In this document: piece after piece, positions 17,917 to 27,581 of the stretch | Position numbering within the stretch: position 1 is the stretch's first letter | How the letters are laid out: the number at the start of each line of letters is the position of its first letter | Source: Haloferax mucosum ATCC BAA-1512 | GTDB taxonomy: Archaea > Halobacteriota > Halobacteria > Halobacteriales > Haloferacaceae | Direction of reading: 5' to 3' | Length of the DNA stretch: 64,000 bases | Assembly (NCBI RefSeq): GCF_000337815.1 | Contig: NZ_AOLN01000006.1 | Coordinates: 1-64,000 of the forward strand | Notes under the pieces: generated by a model | The model's input: the letters and a program-made list of their open reading frames with translations, nothing else | Told to the model about the DNA's origin: nothing | The model's database searches: none | Translations under genes and position numbers: made by a program

Positions 17917-19463
17917 AGCGGGATGTTGCCGTGTTTCTTGTCGGGTTGGGACTTCCGCTTCGATTTCAGCATCCGAAGGTCCGCGATGAGACGACGCCGG
18001 GTCTCGCCGGGTTCGATAACGTCGTCGATGAAGCCGCGGTCGGCCGCAGTGTACGGGTTTGCGAACTCCTCGCGGTACTCCTCGATGAGTTCGTCGCGGC
18101 GTTCGTCGGGGTCGTCGGCCGCTTCGAGTTCGTTCCGGTAGAGGATGTTGACCGCGCCTTGCGGTCCCATCACGGCGATTTCGGCGGTCGGCCACGCGTA
18201 GTTCACGTCCGCGCCGAGGTGCTTCGACGCCATCACGTCGTACGCGCCGCCGTAGGCCTTGCGCGTGATGACCGTCATGAGCGGGACCGTCGCCTCGGAG
18301 TAGGCGTACAGGAGCTTCGCGCCGTGGCGGATGATGCCGTTGTGTTCTTGGTCGGTTCCGGGGAGGAAGCCGGGCACGTCCACGAACGACAGAACCGGGA
18401 CGTTGAACGAATCGCAGAAGCGAATGAACCGCGCGGCCTTCTCGGAGGCCTCGATGTCGAGCGTCCCGGCGTTCATGCGCGGCTGGTTGGCGACGATACC
18501 GACCGAGTGGCCGTCGAGACGACCGAAGCCGACGACGATGTTCTTTGCGAAGTCCTCTTGGACGCCGAAAAAGGACCCTTCGTCGAGCACGCCGTCGAGC
18601 ACGTCGTGGATGTCGTAGGGCTTCCGTGGCTGGTCGGGAACGACCTCCGCGAGTTGGTCATCGACGCGGTCGGGTTCGTCCCACGGTTCGACTCGCGGCG
18701 GGTCCTCGACGTTGTTCTGCGGGAGGTACGAAAGCAAGTGGCGAATGTCGTCGAGCGCCTGCTCTTCGGTGTCAGTAGCGAAGTGGGCCACCCCGCTCGT
18801 CGAGGTGTGAGTCGTCGCACCGCCGAGTTCGTCGAAGGTGACCTCCTCGCCCGTGACCGTCTTGATGACGTCCGGACCGGTGATGAACATGTGACTCGTG
18901 TCGCGGACCATGAAGGTGAAGTCCGTCAGCGCGGGAGAGTACACTGCACCGCCGGCACAGGGTCCCATAATCGCCGAGATTTGGGGGATGACGCCCGACG
19001 CCTCGGTGTTGCGGCGGAAGATTTCGCCGAAGCCGCCGAGGGACTGGACGCCCTCTTGAATCCGGGCACCGGCGGAGTCGTTCAGGCCGATGACCGGCGC
19101 GCCGACTTCCATCGCCTTGTCCATCACTTTACAGATTTTCTCGGCGAACACCTCACCGAGCGACCCACCGAAGACGGTGAAGTCGTGGGCAAAGACGAAG
19201 ACGGTTCGACCGTCTACCTTGCCGTAGCCGGTGACGACGCCGTCGCCCGGAAGTTTCGTCTCTTCCATCCCGAACTTGTGGTTCCGGTGGGTTCGGAACT
19301 GGTCGAATTCTCGAAACGTTCCGTCGTCGAGGAAGTAGTCGATGCGCTCGCGGGCGGTCATCTTGCCCTTGTCGTGTTGGGAGGCGATTCGGTCTTCGCC
19401 CCCGCCTTTCAGCGCTTCCTCGCGTTTCTCGCGGAGTTCGTCGATCCGGTCTTCCATCGTCAT
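17913..19463 (-). CDS. pccB: Propionyl-CoA carboxylase, carboxyltransferase subunit
   Basis: 516 residues of the acyl-CoA carboxyltransferase family. Transfers CO2 from carboxybiotin on PccA to propionyl-CoA. Marks: [38 protein letters not shown] with the first oxyanion-hole region, [16 protein letters not shown], and the second crotonase half with [20 protein letters not shown] and [16 protein letters not shown]. The start is [15 protein letters not shown]; a second ATG two codons in is equally possible. A TATA-like TTTATACG lies about 90 bp upstream. pccX follows with a 4-nt overlap. Confidence 0.96.
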   Translation of the reverse strand: MTMEDRIDELREKREEALKGGGEDRIASQHDKGKMTARERIDYFLDDGTFREFDQFRTHRNHKFGMEETKLPGDGVVTGYGKVDGRTVFVFAHDFTVFGGSLGEVFAEKICKVMDKAMEVGAPVIGLNDSAGARIQEGVQSLGGFGEIFRRNTEASGVIPQISAIMGPCAGGAVYSPALTDFTFMVRDTSHMFITGPDVIKTVTGEEVTFDELGGATTHTSTSGVAHFATDTEEQALDDIRHLLSYLPQNNVEDPPRVEPWDEPDRVDDQLAEVVPDQPRKPYDIHDVLDGVLDEGSFFGVQEDFAKNIVVGFGRLDGHSVGIVANQPRMNAGTLDIEASEKAARFIRFCDSFNVPVLSFVDVPGFLPGTDQEHNGIIRHGAKLLYAYSEATVPLMTVITRKAYGGAYDVMASKHLGADVNYAWPTAEIAVMGPQGAVNILYRNELEAADDPDERRDELIEEYREEFANPYTAADRGFIDDVIEPGETRRRLIADLRMLKSKRKSQPDKKHGNIPL

Positions 19464-19702
19464 GCCAGACCACCTTCGCTCATTGAAACATCGGTCCGCA
19501 GTCCGGGGTCAAAGGAGTTCCGCAATCCGGCAACCCTTACTTCGACAGTTGACGTATAAACACCCGAACAATCATCACAATTGAGCGGCGCGAACGCGGT
19601 CGCACCGGGGGTCGTCGTAGTGGGGGGTCAGGAGAAGGGCGACGAAGCAAAAACAGAGCGCGTCGGACGGACGACGGACTCGAAGGGGCCAGAGTCGCCG
19701 GC

Positions 19703-21121
19703 TCAGACCACCGAATTCGGCTGGCGGAGACCGAGGAACGCGGCGACGCTCGCAACGACGGTGAGGCCTACAGTCGGCCAAAACCCGATGTTGGTATCCA
19801 CACCGAAGTGCGTCAAGAGCGTGAAGACGAGAAACAGCGGGAGGACGACGCCGACGGCGAAGAGCCACGGTGTGCCGAGACGGCGACCGAGACTGCCCGC
19901 TCCCGAGGAGAACTCCTCGATTGCGTCGCGGCCCATCACCCAGCCGACGAAAAGCAGGAAGGCAACGAGACCCGTGGTCAGGAGGATGTTCACGAGCGTC
20001 CCGGCGACGAAGCTGAAGATACCGGGGTTGAACGCGCAGACCGTCCCGGTTACGGCCACGATGCCAGCCATCCCGAGGACGGCGGCCCGCCGCGAGACGC
20101 CGTATTCGTCCACGAGGAACGCGACCGGGATTTCGAGCATGCTGATGGAACTCGACAGCGCCGCGAGCGTCACGACGGCGAAGAACGTCGTGGCGATGAG
20201 CGTTCCCGCGGGGAGTTGCGAGAATGCGCCCGCGAGACCGACGAACAGTGCGCCGGGACCGGTCCCGGTCGCGGTCGGGTCGATGCCCTGCGAGAACAGA
20301 AGCGGGAAGACAACGAGACCGGTGATGACGCCGACACTGGTGTTGAGAACGGCGATGGCGCTTCCGTCGAGGGGGAGCGACCGGTCTTCGCCGAGATACG
20401 ACGAGTAGGTAACCATCGTTCCCGCACCGAGCGAGAGCGTAAAGAGCGCCTGACCGGCGGCCGGGCCGAGGATAGCAAAGAAGTTCTCGGTGATGACGGA
20501 GGGGTCAAAACGGAGGAAGAAGGCGTATCCGGCGGCCGCGTTCGGTTGCGTCGCGGCCCACCCCGCGAGCGCGAGTAGGAGCACGAGCACTGCGGGCATC
20601 ATCACTTTGGTGCCGAGTTCGATGCCCTTGCGGATGCCTGCGAGGACGATGAGTCCGGTCAGTCCGAGGAAGAGGAGATGAAAGAGTGCGGCATCGGTGC
20701 CAGCGGAGACGCCGCCGAAGTACTGTCCGGGATTAGTGAAATACGCCGGATTACCGCCGAGGACGGCGGCCCCGCTTTCGAGGAGGTACCGCAGAATCCA
20801 CCCACCGACGACGCTGTAAAACGAGAGCAGTGATAGACCAGTGATAACAGAAAACGCGCCGACGAAGCCCCACCGTTTCGACCCCGAGAGTTCCCGTAGT
20901 GCGCCGACTGGCGATTTATTCGCTCGCCGACCGATGACGAACTCGCCGAGGAGCCCGGGAACACCGACGAGGAGGACGATGCCGAGGTAGACGACGAGGA
21001 ACGCGCTCCCCCCGTTTTCGGCGGTCTGCCACGGGAACCGCCAGATGTTCCCGAGTCCGACCGCACTGCCGACGGCGGCAAGGATGAACCCAAGCCGTGT
21101 TGCCCATGTTTCTCGTGCCAT
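19703..21121 (-). CDS. SNF-family sodium-dependent transporter, copy 1
   Basis: 472 residues from MARETWATRLGFILAAVGSA; an ATG 7 codons earlier (MGCQWVS) is less likely. About 11-12 membrane helices with the NSS signature GSAVGLGNIWRFPW in helix 1 and the sodium-site region SSSISMLEIPVAFLVDEYG in the middle. These are LeuT-fold symporters that bring in amino acids or similar solutes with Na+; substrate not predictable here. A related copy follows in the same orientation, 172 bp upstream. Confidence 0.93.
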   Translation of the reverse strand: MARETWATRLGFILAAVGSAVGLGNIWRFPWQTAENGGSAFLVVYLGIVLLVGVPGLLGEFVIGRRANKSPVGALRELSGSKRWGFVGAFSVITGLSLLSFYSVVGGWILRYLLESGAAVLGGNPAYFTNPGQYFGGVSAGTDAALFHLLFLGLTGLIVLAGIRKGIELGTKVMMPAVLVLLLALAGWAATQPNAAAGYAFFLRFDPSVITENFFAILGPAAGQALFTLSLGAGTMVTYSSYLGEDRSLPLDGSAIAVLNTSVGVITGLVVFPLLFSQGIDPTATGTGPGALFVGLAGAFSQLPAGTLIATTFFAVVTLAALSSSISMLEIPVAFLVDEYGVSRRAAVLGMAGIVAVTGTVCAFNPGIFSFVAGTLVNILLTTGLVAFLLFVGWVMGRDAIEEFSSGAGSLGRRLGTPWLFAVGVVLPLFLVFTLLTHFGVDTNIGFWPTVGLTVVASVAAFLGLRQPNSVV

Positions 21122-21293
21122 TGACACCCATTGACAGCCCATGATTAAAATGACTTTCGAACCGACGAAACGTCACCCGAGAAATTTAACGGTTTTAGGT
21201 GTTGTGTATCCAAAAAACACCGTCAATTATTCAGAAATAATCTGTCACCACTAACGATTCCTAAGCAGTCGAAAAACGTGATTGTTCGCCGTT

Positions 21294-22640
21294 TCAGACC
21301 GGAAGCGGCGGCGGGACAATAGCCGGGTCGCTACCGACGAACAACGTTTCGAGGCCGAGTGCCAGCGTCGCCACGACCGCCACGATAACGAGCGTGCGGG
21401 CGATCCAGAGCCACGTGAGACCGACGCCTTCGCCGAGTCCGCTTCCCTTCAGCAGTTCATCGACTGCCGGAGCGCCGTAGACCCACGCCGCGAAGACGAG
21501 GATGCCGAGCACCGAGAGGGGAAGCAGAAGTTTGTACGCGAGAGTGTCGAACCAGCCGAGCCACGCCGAGTCGAGCGCCGATGGGACGCCCAAGAGGAAG
21601 ATGAAGCTTCCGAGGCCGACTGCCATCTGCGGGCGACTCACGTCGTAGTTGTCGATGGCCCACGAGACGACCACCTCGAGGAGGCTGATTGCGGACGACA
21701 GCGCCGCGATGAGGACCACCGCGAAGAAGACCAGACCGATGATTTGGCCGCCTGGGATGTCGCCGAACGCGCCAGCGACGCTGATGAACACCGCACCCGC
21801 GCCGCTCGTGTTGGGGTCGATACCCTGTGCGAACAGGAGCGGAAGCACGACGAGACCGGCGAGGATGCCGACGAAACTGTTCAGGAAGACGATGGTGATA
21901 CCGTCGCCGAACAGGCTCTGGTCGCCGTCGATATAGGACGCGTAGGTAATCATCGCGCCCATGCCGAGCGACAGCGAGAAGAACGCCTGCCCGACGGCGA
22001 ACGGAACGATGTCACCGAAGTTCTCTGCGAGCGCGTTGAAGTCGGGCGAGAGGAAGTAGGCGTACCCCTCAGACGCGCCGGGGAGCGTGAAGGCGAACAC
22101 GGCGAGGATGCCGAGGATGACGATGATACTCGGAACCATCAGTTTGGTCGCCTTCTCGATGCCGTCTTCGATACCGGCCGCGACGATACCGACGACGAGC
22201 ACCATGAAGACGGCGTGAAGTCCGAGCGCTTCCACGCCGGCCGACACCTGACCGAAGTACTCTGCCGGTGCGGCGAAGTACGCGCCGGTCAGACTCCCAC
22301 CGATGTATCTGAGGACCCACCCGCCGACGACGCTGTAGTACGAGAGAATCCAAAAGCCGGTGAACAACCCGAGTGCGCCGACGACTCGCCACTCTTTGTA
22401 TCCGAGTTTCTCGAAGGCGCTGATGGTGTTGAGGTTGGTTTTCCGTCCGATAACGAACTCGGCGAGGATGGCCGGAAGGCCGATGCCGAGTGCCGCGATG
22501 AGGTAGAGAATCAGGAAGGACGCCCCGCCGAACTGGGCGGTCTTGAATGGGAATTGCCAAATGTTCCCGAGACCGACCGCGCTACCGACAGCGGCGAGAA
22601 TGAAACCCGCCCTGGTTGCCCACGTTTCACGTTCGCTCAT
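21294..22640 (-). CDS. SNF-family sodium-dependent transporter, copy 2
   Basis: 448 residues from MSERETWATRAGFILAAVGS. Helix 1 carries GSAVGLGNIWQFPFKTAQFG and the middle has SSAISLLEVVVSWAIDNY, matching its neighbour at 19703. Sequence identity is clear in the first four helices and looser later, so this is an older duplication or a pair with different substrates. Upstream the 236 bp to the SDR gene are AT-rich and hold no gene; a promoter for this transporter must lie there. Confidence 0.93.
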   Translation of the reverse strand: MSERETWATRAGFILAAVGSAVGLGNIWQFPFKTAQFGGASFLILYLIAALGIGLPAILAEFVIGRKTNLNTISAFEKLGYKEWRVVGALGLFTGFWILSYYSVVGGWVLRYIGGSLTGAYFAAPAEYFGQVSAGVEALGLHAVFMVLVVGIVAAGIEDGIEKATKLMVPSIIVILGILAVFAFTLPGASEGYAYFLSPDFNALAENFGDIVPFAVGQAFFSLSLGMGAMITYASYIDGDQSLFGDGITIVFLNSFVGILAGLVVLPLLFAQGIDPNTSGAGAVFISVAGAFGDIPGGQIIGLVFFAVVLIAALSSAISLLEVVVSWAIDNYDVSRPQMAVGLGSFIFLLGVPSALDSAWLGWFDTLAYKLLLPLSVLGILVFAAWVYGAPAVDELLKGSGLGEGVGLTWLWIARTLVIVAVVATLALGLETLFVGSDPAIVPPPLPV

Positions 22641-22876
22641 ATCTATCACCCTCTTGCTGATGTGGGTGTGATAAATGATGCGGTATGCAGTCGCATATCG
22701 GAGGAAAAATCAACACATTTCTTCAACCCACTATATATGTTAGTACGTTCGTCCGAATATAGATGTGATATATCCTCTATTTTCTAACGGGTGTCGTGTT
22801 TGTGATTCGTTCACTTGGGCCGTAAAAATTTGCGCGCGCCAAAACGCAGTGCCCGCTCGACGCGGTACGTTTCGTC

Positions 22877-23584
22877 TCAGGCCTCGCCGTAGACGGGGAC
22901 TGCGGCACCGCTCGTCACCGACGTGGCATCCGAACAGAGAACCAGAACCGTCCGGGCGATTTCCTCGGGCGCAACCCACGCGCCGAAGTCGGCGTCCGGC
23001 ATCATCTCGCGGTTCATCGGCGTGTCGATAACGCTCGGCATCACCGCGTTCGCGCGCACGACGCCGAGGTTCTCCTCGGCAATCGTCTCTGTCAGTAGCC
23101 GGACACCGGCTTTCGACGCGCGATAGATACCGTCGCCTTCGCCGCCTCCGAGCGACGAGCGGGCGGAGACGCTCACGATTGCTCCGCCCGTCTCGCGGAG
23201 GTGTGGAATCGCGTGTTTCGACGCGAGAAACATCGTCTTGAGGTTGACGCCGAAGAGGAAATCGAACGTCTCCGCGTCGGTTTCGTCGATTGGCGTGCCG
23301 CCGCGCCACGTGCCGGCGATGTTGGCGAGGTGGTCGATTCGGCCGAAGTCAGAGATAACGGCATCCACGACGCGAGCGACGTCGTCTTCGTCGGTGAAAT
23401 CGCCCTCGTAAAAGCGAACCCTATCTGCGTCGAAAAAGTCATCTTCGTCGTCCGGTTCAACCACGTCTGCGGCCGCGACCGACGCCCCCGACTCGTGGAA
23501 TGCGCGGGCGATTGCGCCGCCGAGCGCTCCGCTCGCACCGGTTACGACTGCGACCGTTCCATCGTAGTCAAATGATACGTCCAT
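22877..23584 (-). CDS. Short-chain dehydrogenase/reductase
   Basis: 235 residues from MDVSFDYDGTVAVVTGASGA; a start 35 codons upstream would add an unconserved basic stretch. NAD(P) binding as TGASGALGGAIA near residue 15, NIAGTW replacing the usual NNAG, catalytic Ser in SVSARSS and YRASK as the YxxxK pair. Acidic residues after the second strand (ADVVEPDDEDD) favour NAD over NADP. Substrate unknown. The quinone oxidoreductase gene lies upstream on the same strand. Confidence 0.9.
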   Translation of the reverse strand: MDVSFDYDGTVAVVTGASGALGGAIARAFHESGASVAAADVVEPDDEDDFFDADRVRFYEGDFTDEDDVARVVDAVISDFGRIDHLANIAGTWRGGTPIDETDAETFDFLFGVNLKTMFLASKHAIPHLRETGGAIVSVSARSSLGGGEGDGIYRASKAGVRLLTETIAEENLGVVRANAVMPSVIDTPMNREMMPDADFGAWVAPEEIARTVLVLCSDATSVTSGAAVPVYGEA

Positions 23585-23697
23585 GTGTGCTGTTCGTACG
23601 CATGCAACATAATTCGGTCGCGGGAGGCACCTTCCGTCGGTCGGACCGGTACTCTCCTCTCGTTTCGTCTCTATCGCTCCGTCTTTCAACCGACCGC

Positions 23698-24663
23698 TCA
23701 GGGTGTGATGACCAACTTTCCGAGGAAACTATCTTCCATGACCGCTCGGTGAGCCTCGCCCGCTTCGTCGAGGTCGTACGTTCGCGCGATGTCGATTTCG
23801 AGGTCGCCCGCGTCCAGCAAGCGTGCCAATTCGCGGAGCGGAACGGCGAGTTCGGGCGTGTTGAACATGCTCATCAGCGTGATATTCAGGTCCTTGCCGC
23901 GAGCGGCCGACGAACGTTCGAAGCCGACCTGCGGGTCGTTCTCGCCGATGCCGACGACGCGGCCGCCGGTAGCGGCGACTTCGGCGTCGAACTGGAGGTA
24001 CTCGTCGAGTCGGTGGTCGAGGGTCAACTCGACGCCGTCTCCCTCGGCGGCCGCTAGCACGGCCTCGGCGAGGTCGTCGCGTTCATAATCGAAGACGACG
24101 TCCGCACCGAGTTCGGCGACGCGTTCGTGGTATTCTGGGGCCGCCGTGGTGATGACGTGCGCGCCCGCCGCGTCCGCGAGTTGGACCGCGGCGTGGCCGA
24201 CGCCGCCGGACCCGCCGTGAATCAACACCGTCTCACCGAGTTGCATCTCGCCGTGGTCGATGAGCGCCCGCCACGCGGTCACGCCGGCGACGCCCGCGCC
24301 ACCCGCCGCAACGAGGTCGGTACCGCCGGCGAGTGGTGCGACGCGGTCGGTCGGGACGGCCGCGAACTCGGCGTAGCCGCCGTAGTGGTCCTTGCCGATT
24401 CCGGTCCCGATGACCGAGTCACCCGCCTCGAACTCGGTTACGCCCGGACCGACTGCCGTGACCGTTCCCGCCACGTCAACGCCCGGAATCATCGGCATGG
24501 CGAAGGGTTGGTACGACCCGCTTCGGAAGTACGTATCCACGGGGTTGACCCCGGCGGCGGCGACTTCGACGAGGACCTCGCCGGCGGTCGGTTCGGGCGT
24601 GTCGATGTCGTCTACTCGGAGTACGTCACGTCCACCGTGTTCGTGGAATCTGACTGCTCGCAT
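23698..24663 (-). CDS. NADPH:quinone oxidoreductase / zeta-crystallin-type MDR enzyme
   Basis: 321 residues, medium-chain dehydrogenase/reductase fold without the zinc ligands of alcohol dehydrogenases. Starts MRAVRFHEHGGRDVLRVDD, with AAGVNPVDTYFRSG, then the nucleotide-binding loop HGGSGGVGHAAVQLADAAG near residue 149. Probably reduces quinones or enones with NADPH. A distinctive acidic segment surrounds GVELTLDHRLDEYLQFD. The start is supported by the conserved N-terminal strand. Reads leftward; no obvious operon partner apart from the SDR gene 113 bp downstream. Confidence 0.92.
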   Translation of the reverse strand: MRAVRFHEHGGRDVLRVDDIDTPEPTAGEVLVEVAAAGVNPVDTYFRSGSYQPFAMPMIPGVDVAGTVTAVGPGVTEFEAGDSVIGTGIGKDHYGGYAEFAAVPTDRVAPLAGGTDLVAAGGAGVAGVTAWRALIDHGEMQLGETVLIHGGSGGVGHAAVQLADAAGAHVITTAAPEYHERVAELGADVVFDYERDDLAEAVLAAAEGDGVELTLDHRLDEYLQFDAEVAATGGRVVGIGENDPQVGFERSSAARGKDLNITLMSMFNTPELAVPLRELARLLDAGDLEIDIARTYDLDEAGEAHRAVMEDSFLGKLVITP

Positions 24664-24707
24664 GATTACAGAGAAGTTCTTATCCTACTACGTATTTTGC
24701 CTCCAGT

Positions 24708-24884
24708 ATGGACCGAAATCTTGCGCCATGGCAAGGACGCGGTGGTCCAATGTACCTGTCTGAAAGGGAGTTATTGTCTCGGTTGTCTACAGAGGGAATT
24801 TCGACACCCGAAGACCTTGCAAACGGTAGGTACAGAGAGAACGTTATTAGAAACGGTTTTAGAATTAGACTCGCTCGTCGCTAA
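24708..24884 (+). CDS. Possible 58-residue hypothetical protein
   Basis: ATG 24708 opens 58 codons: MDRNLAPWQGRGGPMYLSE, then RELLSRLSTEGISTPEDLAN and a basic end. Codon composition is less biased than in the neighbours and the region is AT-rich, so this may be a small regulatory protein, a remnant, or chance. It is divergent from the quinone oxidoreductase and overlaps the small minus-strand ORF at its 3' end. Confidence 0.35.
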   Translation: MDRNLAPWQGRGGPMYLSERELLSRLSTEGISTPEDLANGRYRENVIRNGFRIRLARR

Positions 24885-24969
24885 TTTCGCCGGGAGAGCC
24901 CATCGCCACGTACTTGTCGTGGTTCTTCTCGATATTTTCACTGATCAGGCTCAGTGTATCTTGGTTCAT
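24865..24969 (-). CDS. Possible 34-residue hypothetical protein
   Basis: MNQDTLSLISENIEKNHDKY, then VAMGSPGEISDERV and TAA. Acidic, no Cys, no helix-turn-helix or membrane segment. It ends inside the 3' end of the plus-strand small ORF and starts just beside a perfect inverted repeat, which might be its operator or promoter region. Only weakly supported by composition. Confidence 0.25.
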   Translation of the reverse strand: MNQDTLSLISENIEKNHDKYVAMGSPGEISDERV

Positions 24970-24971
24970 TG

Positions 24972-24995
24972 CTGTTGCATTGTAGAATGCAACAG
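24972..24995. promoter_or_regulatory. Perfect inverted repeat CTGTTGCATT-GTAG-AATGCAACAG
   Basis: Two perfect 10-nt arms with a 4-nt spacer, in the AT-rich gap upstream of sucC and 2 bp before the small minus-strand ORF start. It could bind a dimeric regulator or form a hairpin. No T-tract follows on either strand, so a terminator is less likely. Confidence 0.5.
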
Positions 24996-25057
24996 GTCAA
25001 AGAGTCTTCCCATCAGATTTGGCATCGTCCAGTCGTTCCTGAACGAAGATGAATGGG

Positions 25058-25064
25058 ATTTAAG
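25058..25064 (+). promoter_or_regulatory. TATA box for sucCD
   Basis: ATTTAAG centred about 26 bp before ATG 25087 and 32 bp before ATG 25093. With the usual archaeal spacing transcription would start at 25087-25088, giving a leaderless or nearly leaderless transcript. Confidence 0.55.
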
Positions 25065-25092
25065 CGCGTGCCTTCCCCTCCCACGCATGGTA

Positions 25093-26238
25093 ATGAAGCT
25101 TCACGAATACCAGGCGAAGGAGATCTTCGCAGAGGCTGGGATTCCGGTGCCAGAGTCCCACCTCGCGTCGTCCGTAGATGAGGTCATGGAGGCGGTCGAT
25201 GAGATTGGATACCCCGCCGCTATCAAGGCGCAGGTACACGTCGGTGGGCGTGGTAAGGCCGGTGGCATCAAAATCGCCACAGACGAAGCCGAGGCCCGAC
25301 AGGCCGCCGAGGACATCCTCGGAATGGACCTCAAGGGCTACACGGTGGGGAAAGTCCTCGTCGAGGCCGGCGTTGACTTCGAAAACGAACTGTACGTCGG
25401 TATCACGATGGACCGAAACGAGGGCAAGCCCGTCGCAATGGTCTCGACAGAGGGTGGCGTCAACATCGAGGAAGTCGCAGAAGAGACGCCCGAAGCCATC
25501 GCGCGCGAGCACATCGACCCCGCGTTCGGCCTGCACCCCTACCAGGCTCGTAAAATCGTCTTCGAGGCGGGCATCCCCCGCGACGTGGCCTTCGACGTGG
25601 CCTCGTTCCTCTCGACACTCTACGACCTCTACGAGGCCAACGACGCGTCCGACATCGAAATCAACCCCGTCATGATTACCTCGGACCGCGACGTGGTGGC
25701 CGCTGACGCCGTCATGAACATTGACGACGACGCGCTCTTCCGCCACGACGACCTCGCGGCGATGGAAGAAGACTCCTACGAGGACGAACTCGAAGCCAAA
25801 GCCGGCGAGTACGGCTTCGACTACGTCCGTCTGTCGGGTAACGTCGGTATCATCGGCAACGGTGCCGGGCTGGTCATGACGACGCTCGACCTCGTGGACT
25901 ACTACGGTGGCACGCCCGCCAACTTCCTCGACATCGGCGGCGGTGCCAAAGCAGAGCGCGTGGCCAACGCGCTGGACATGGTCTTCTCGGACGAGAACGT
26001 CGATTCCGTCGTCTTCAACATCTTCGGCGGCATCACCCGCGGCGACGAGGTTGCCAAGGGTATCAACGAAGCGCTCGAAAGCTTCGACGAGATTCCGAAG
26101 CCGGTCGTCGTCCGCCTCGCGGGCACGAACGCCGAGGAGGGGATGGAGATTCTGAACACGGACCTCGTACAGGTCGAAGGGACGCTGGAAGACGCAGTCC
26201 AGCGTGCCGTCGAGAACGCACAGGAGGTGTCCCAATGA
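25093..26238 (+). CDS. sucC: Succinyl-CoA synthetase (ADP/GDP-forming), beta subunit
   Basis: 381 residues starting [20 protein letters not shown]; an ATG two codons upstream would add MV and would match a leaderless transcript. ATP-grasp nucleotide domain with [16 protein letters not shown] near residue 46 and metal-binding DIEINPVMI near 190; C-terminal CoA-ligase domain with [15 protein letters not shown] and [16 protein letters not shown]. Makes succinate and ATP/GTP from succinyl-CoA in the citric acid cycle. Overlaps sucD by 4 nt. Confidence 0.96.
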   Translation: MKLHEYQAKEIFAEAGIPVPESHLASSVDEVMEAVDEIGYPAAIKAQVHVGGRGKAGGIKIATDEAEARQAAEDILGMDLKGYTVGKVLVEAGVDFENELYVGITMDRNEGKPVAMVSTEGGVNIEEVAEETPEAIAREHIDPAFGLHPYQARKIVFEAGIPRDVAFDVASFLSTLYDLYEANDASDIEINPVMITSDRDVVAADAVMNIDDDALFRHDDLAAMEEDSYEDELEAKAGEYGFDYVRLSGNVGIIGNGAGLVMTTLDLVDYYGGTPANFLDIGGGAKAERVANALDMVFSDENVDSVVFNIFGGITRGDEVAKGINEALESFDEIPKPVVVRLAGTNAEEGMEILNTDLVQVEGTLEDAVQRAVENAQEVSQ

Positions 26239-27104
26239 GCATTTTCGTTGACGACGACACGCGGGTAGTTGTACAGGGTATCACCGGTGGGGAAGGCAAG
26301 TTCCACACCCGACAGATGGTGGAGTACGGCACGAACGTCGTCGCCGGAACGTCGCCCGGAAAGGGAGGACAGGACGTTGACGGCATCCCCGTCTACGACA
26401 CCGTCTCCGAGGCCGTCGAAAAGGAAGACGCCAACGCCTCCGTCGTGTTCGTCCCGCCGGCGTTCGCCGCCGACGCCATCTTCGAGGCGCTCGATACGGA
26501 CCTCGACCTCGTCGTCGCCATCACGGAAGGCGTCCCGACGCAGGACATGGCCAAGGTCAACAAGCGCCTGTCGGAGACCGATACACGTCTCATCGGTCCC
26601 AACTGTCCGGGCATCATCACGCCCGGTGAGGCCAAACTCGGCATCCTCCCCGGAAACATCTTCGAGGAGGGTAACGTCGGTCTCGTCTCGCGCTCCGGAA
26701 CCCTGACCTATCAGGTCGTCTCGAATCTGACCGAGCGCGGTATCGGCCAGACCACCGCCATCGGTATCGGCGGCGACCCAATCATCGGCACGTCGTTCGT
26801 AGACGCCCTCGAAGCGTTCGAGAACGACCCCGACACGCACGCGGTCGTCATGTGCGGTGAAATCGGCGGCGAAGACGAAGAGCAGGCGGCGAAGTTCATC
26901 GCCGAGAACATGGACACGCCCGTCGCTGGCTTCATCGCGGGCCGAACGGCACCGCCGGGCAAGCGCATGGGTCACGCCGGCGCTATCGTCTCCGGGTCCG
27001 GCACCGGCACCGCAGAGTCGAAGATTTCCGCCCTCAACGACGCGGGCGTCCCCGTGGGCGACACCCCGAACGAAGTCGCCGACCACATCGAAGACTTCCT
27101 CTAA
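26235..27104 (+). CDS. sucD: Succinyl-CoA synthetase, alpha subunit
   Basis: 289 residues. Starts [20 protein letters not shown], with the CoA-binding Rossmann core ([20 protein letters not shown]). The phosphorylated active-site His is in [13 protein letters not shown] near residue 246. [17 protein letters not shown] is the family signature. Partner of SucC in the heterotetramer. Convergent with the zinc-ribbon gene; only 12 bp separate the stops. Confidence 0.97.
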   Translation: MSIFVDDDTRVVVQGITGGEGKFHTRQMVEYGTNVVAGTSPGKGGQDVDGIPVYDTVSEAVEKEDANASVVFVPPAFAADAIFEALDTDLDLVVAITEGVPTQDMAKVNKRLSETDTRLIGPNCPGIITPGEAKLGILPGNIFEEGNVGLVSRSGTLTYQVVSNLTERGIGQTTAIGIGGDPIIGTSFVDALEAFENDPDTHAVVMCGEIGGEDEEQAAKFIAENMDTPVAGFIAGRTAPPGKRMGHAGAIVSGSGTGTAESKISALNDAGVPVGDTPNEVADHIEDFL

Positions 27105-27116
27105 GTCTTCGCTCTC

Positions 27117-27416
27117 TCACTTTTCGTTTACGCGCGTCCCACAGAGTCTACAACGACCGCTCCCGGACGCGTTCGGCGCGCCGCACGCTTCGCAGACGAC
27201 CACCCGTTGGCGCGATTTTTCCTGTGCACGGTGGAGGAACGTCGTCGGGTCCAGCGACGTCCCTGTCGGGCCTGCGTCCTCGTCGAGCCTGTCGAGGACG
27301 CGTTCGACGAGCGCACCGTCCCGCATAGCGTCGAGTACGCGAACGAAGCCGACGAACATGAGCGACGGCGCGAGGATACAGAATCCCGCAACAAGAAGGC
27401 GGAAGCCAATCTCCAT
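27117..27416 (-). CDS. Membrane protein with C-terminal zinc ribbon
   Basis: 99 residues. One N-terminal membrane helix, residues 6-27 (LLVAGFCILAPSLMFVGF), a charged linker and a C-terminal zinc ribbon with two Cys pairs in VCEACGAPNASGSGRCRLCG. Such short anchored zinc-ribbon proteins are common in haloarchaea and of unknown function. Full-length with a plausible ATG start. Confidence 0.8.
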   Translation of the reverse strand: MEIGFRLLVAGFCILAPSLMFVGFVRVLDAMRDGALVERVLDRLDEDAGPTGTSLDPTTFLHRAQEKSRQRVVVCEACGAPNASGSGRCRLCGTRVNEK

Positions 27417-27549
27417 GTGGCTTGCTAGCTCTACACAACTATGTGGTTGACGCTCGTCTTCTGGAAGTCGTTTTCTATAGTAGCGACCTTCCGCCGAGAG
27501 GACTGCTATACGATACCAATATTATCTGAGATGATATTCGGGGACGCGG

Positions 27550-27556
27550 ATTTATA
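27550..27556 (+). promoter_or_regulatory. TATA box for the transducer gene
   Basis: ATTTATA, centred about 29 bp before ATG 27582, so the mRNA should be leaderless or carry only a few bases of leader. Confidence 0.5.
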
Positions 27557-27581
27557 GACGTTATTCCGGTCGGTTCATTTA

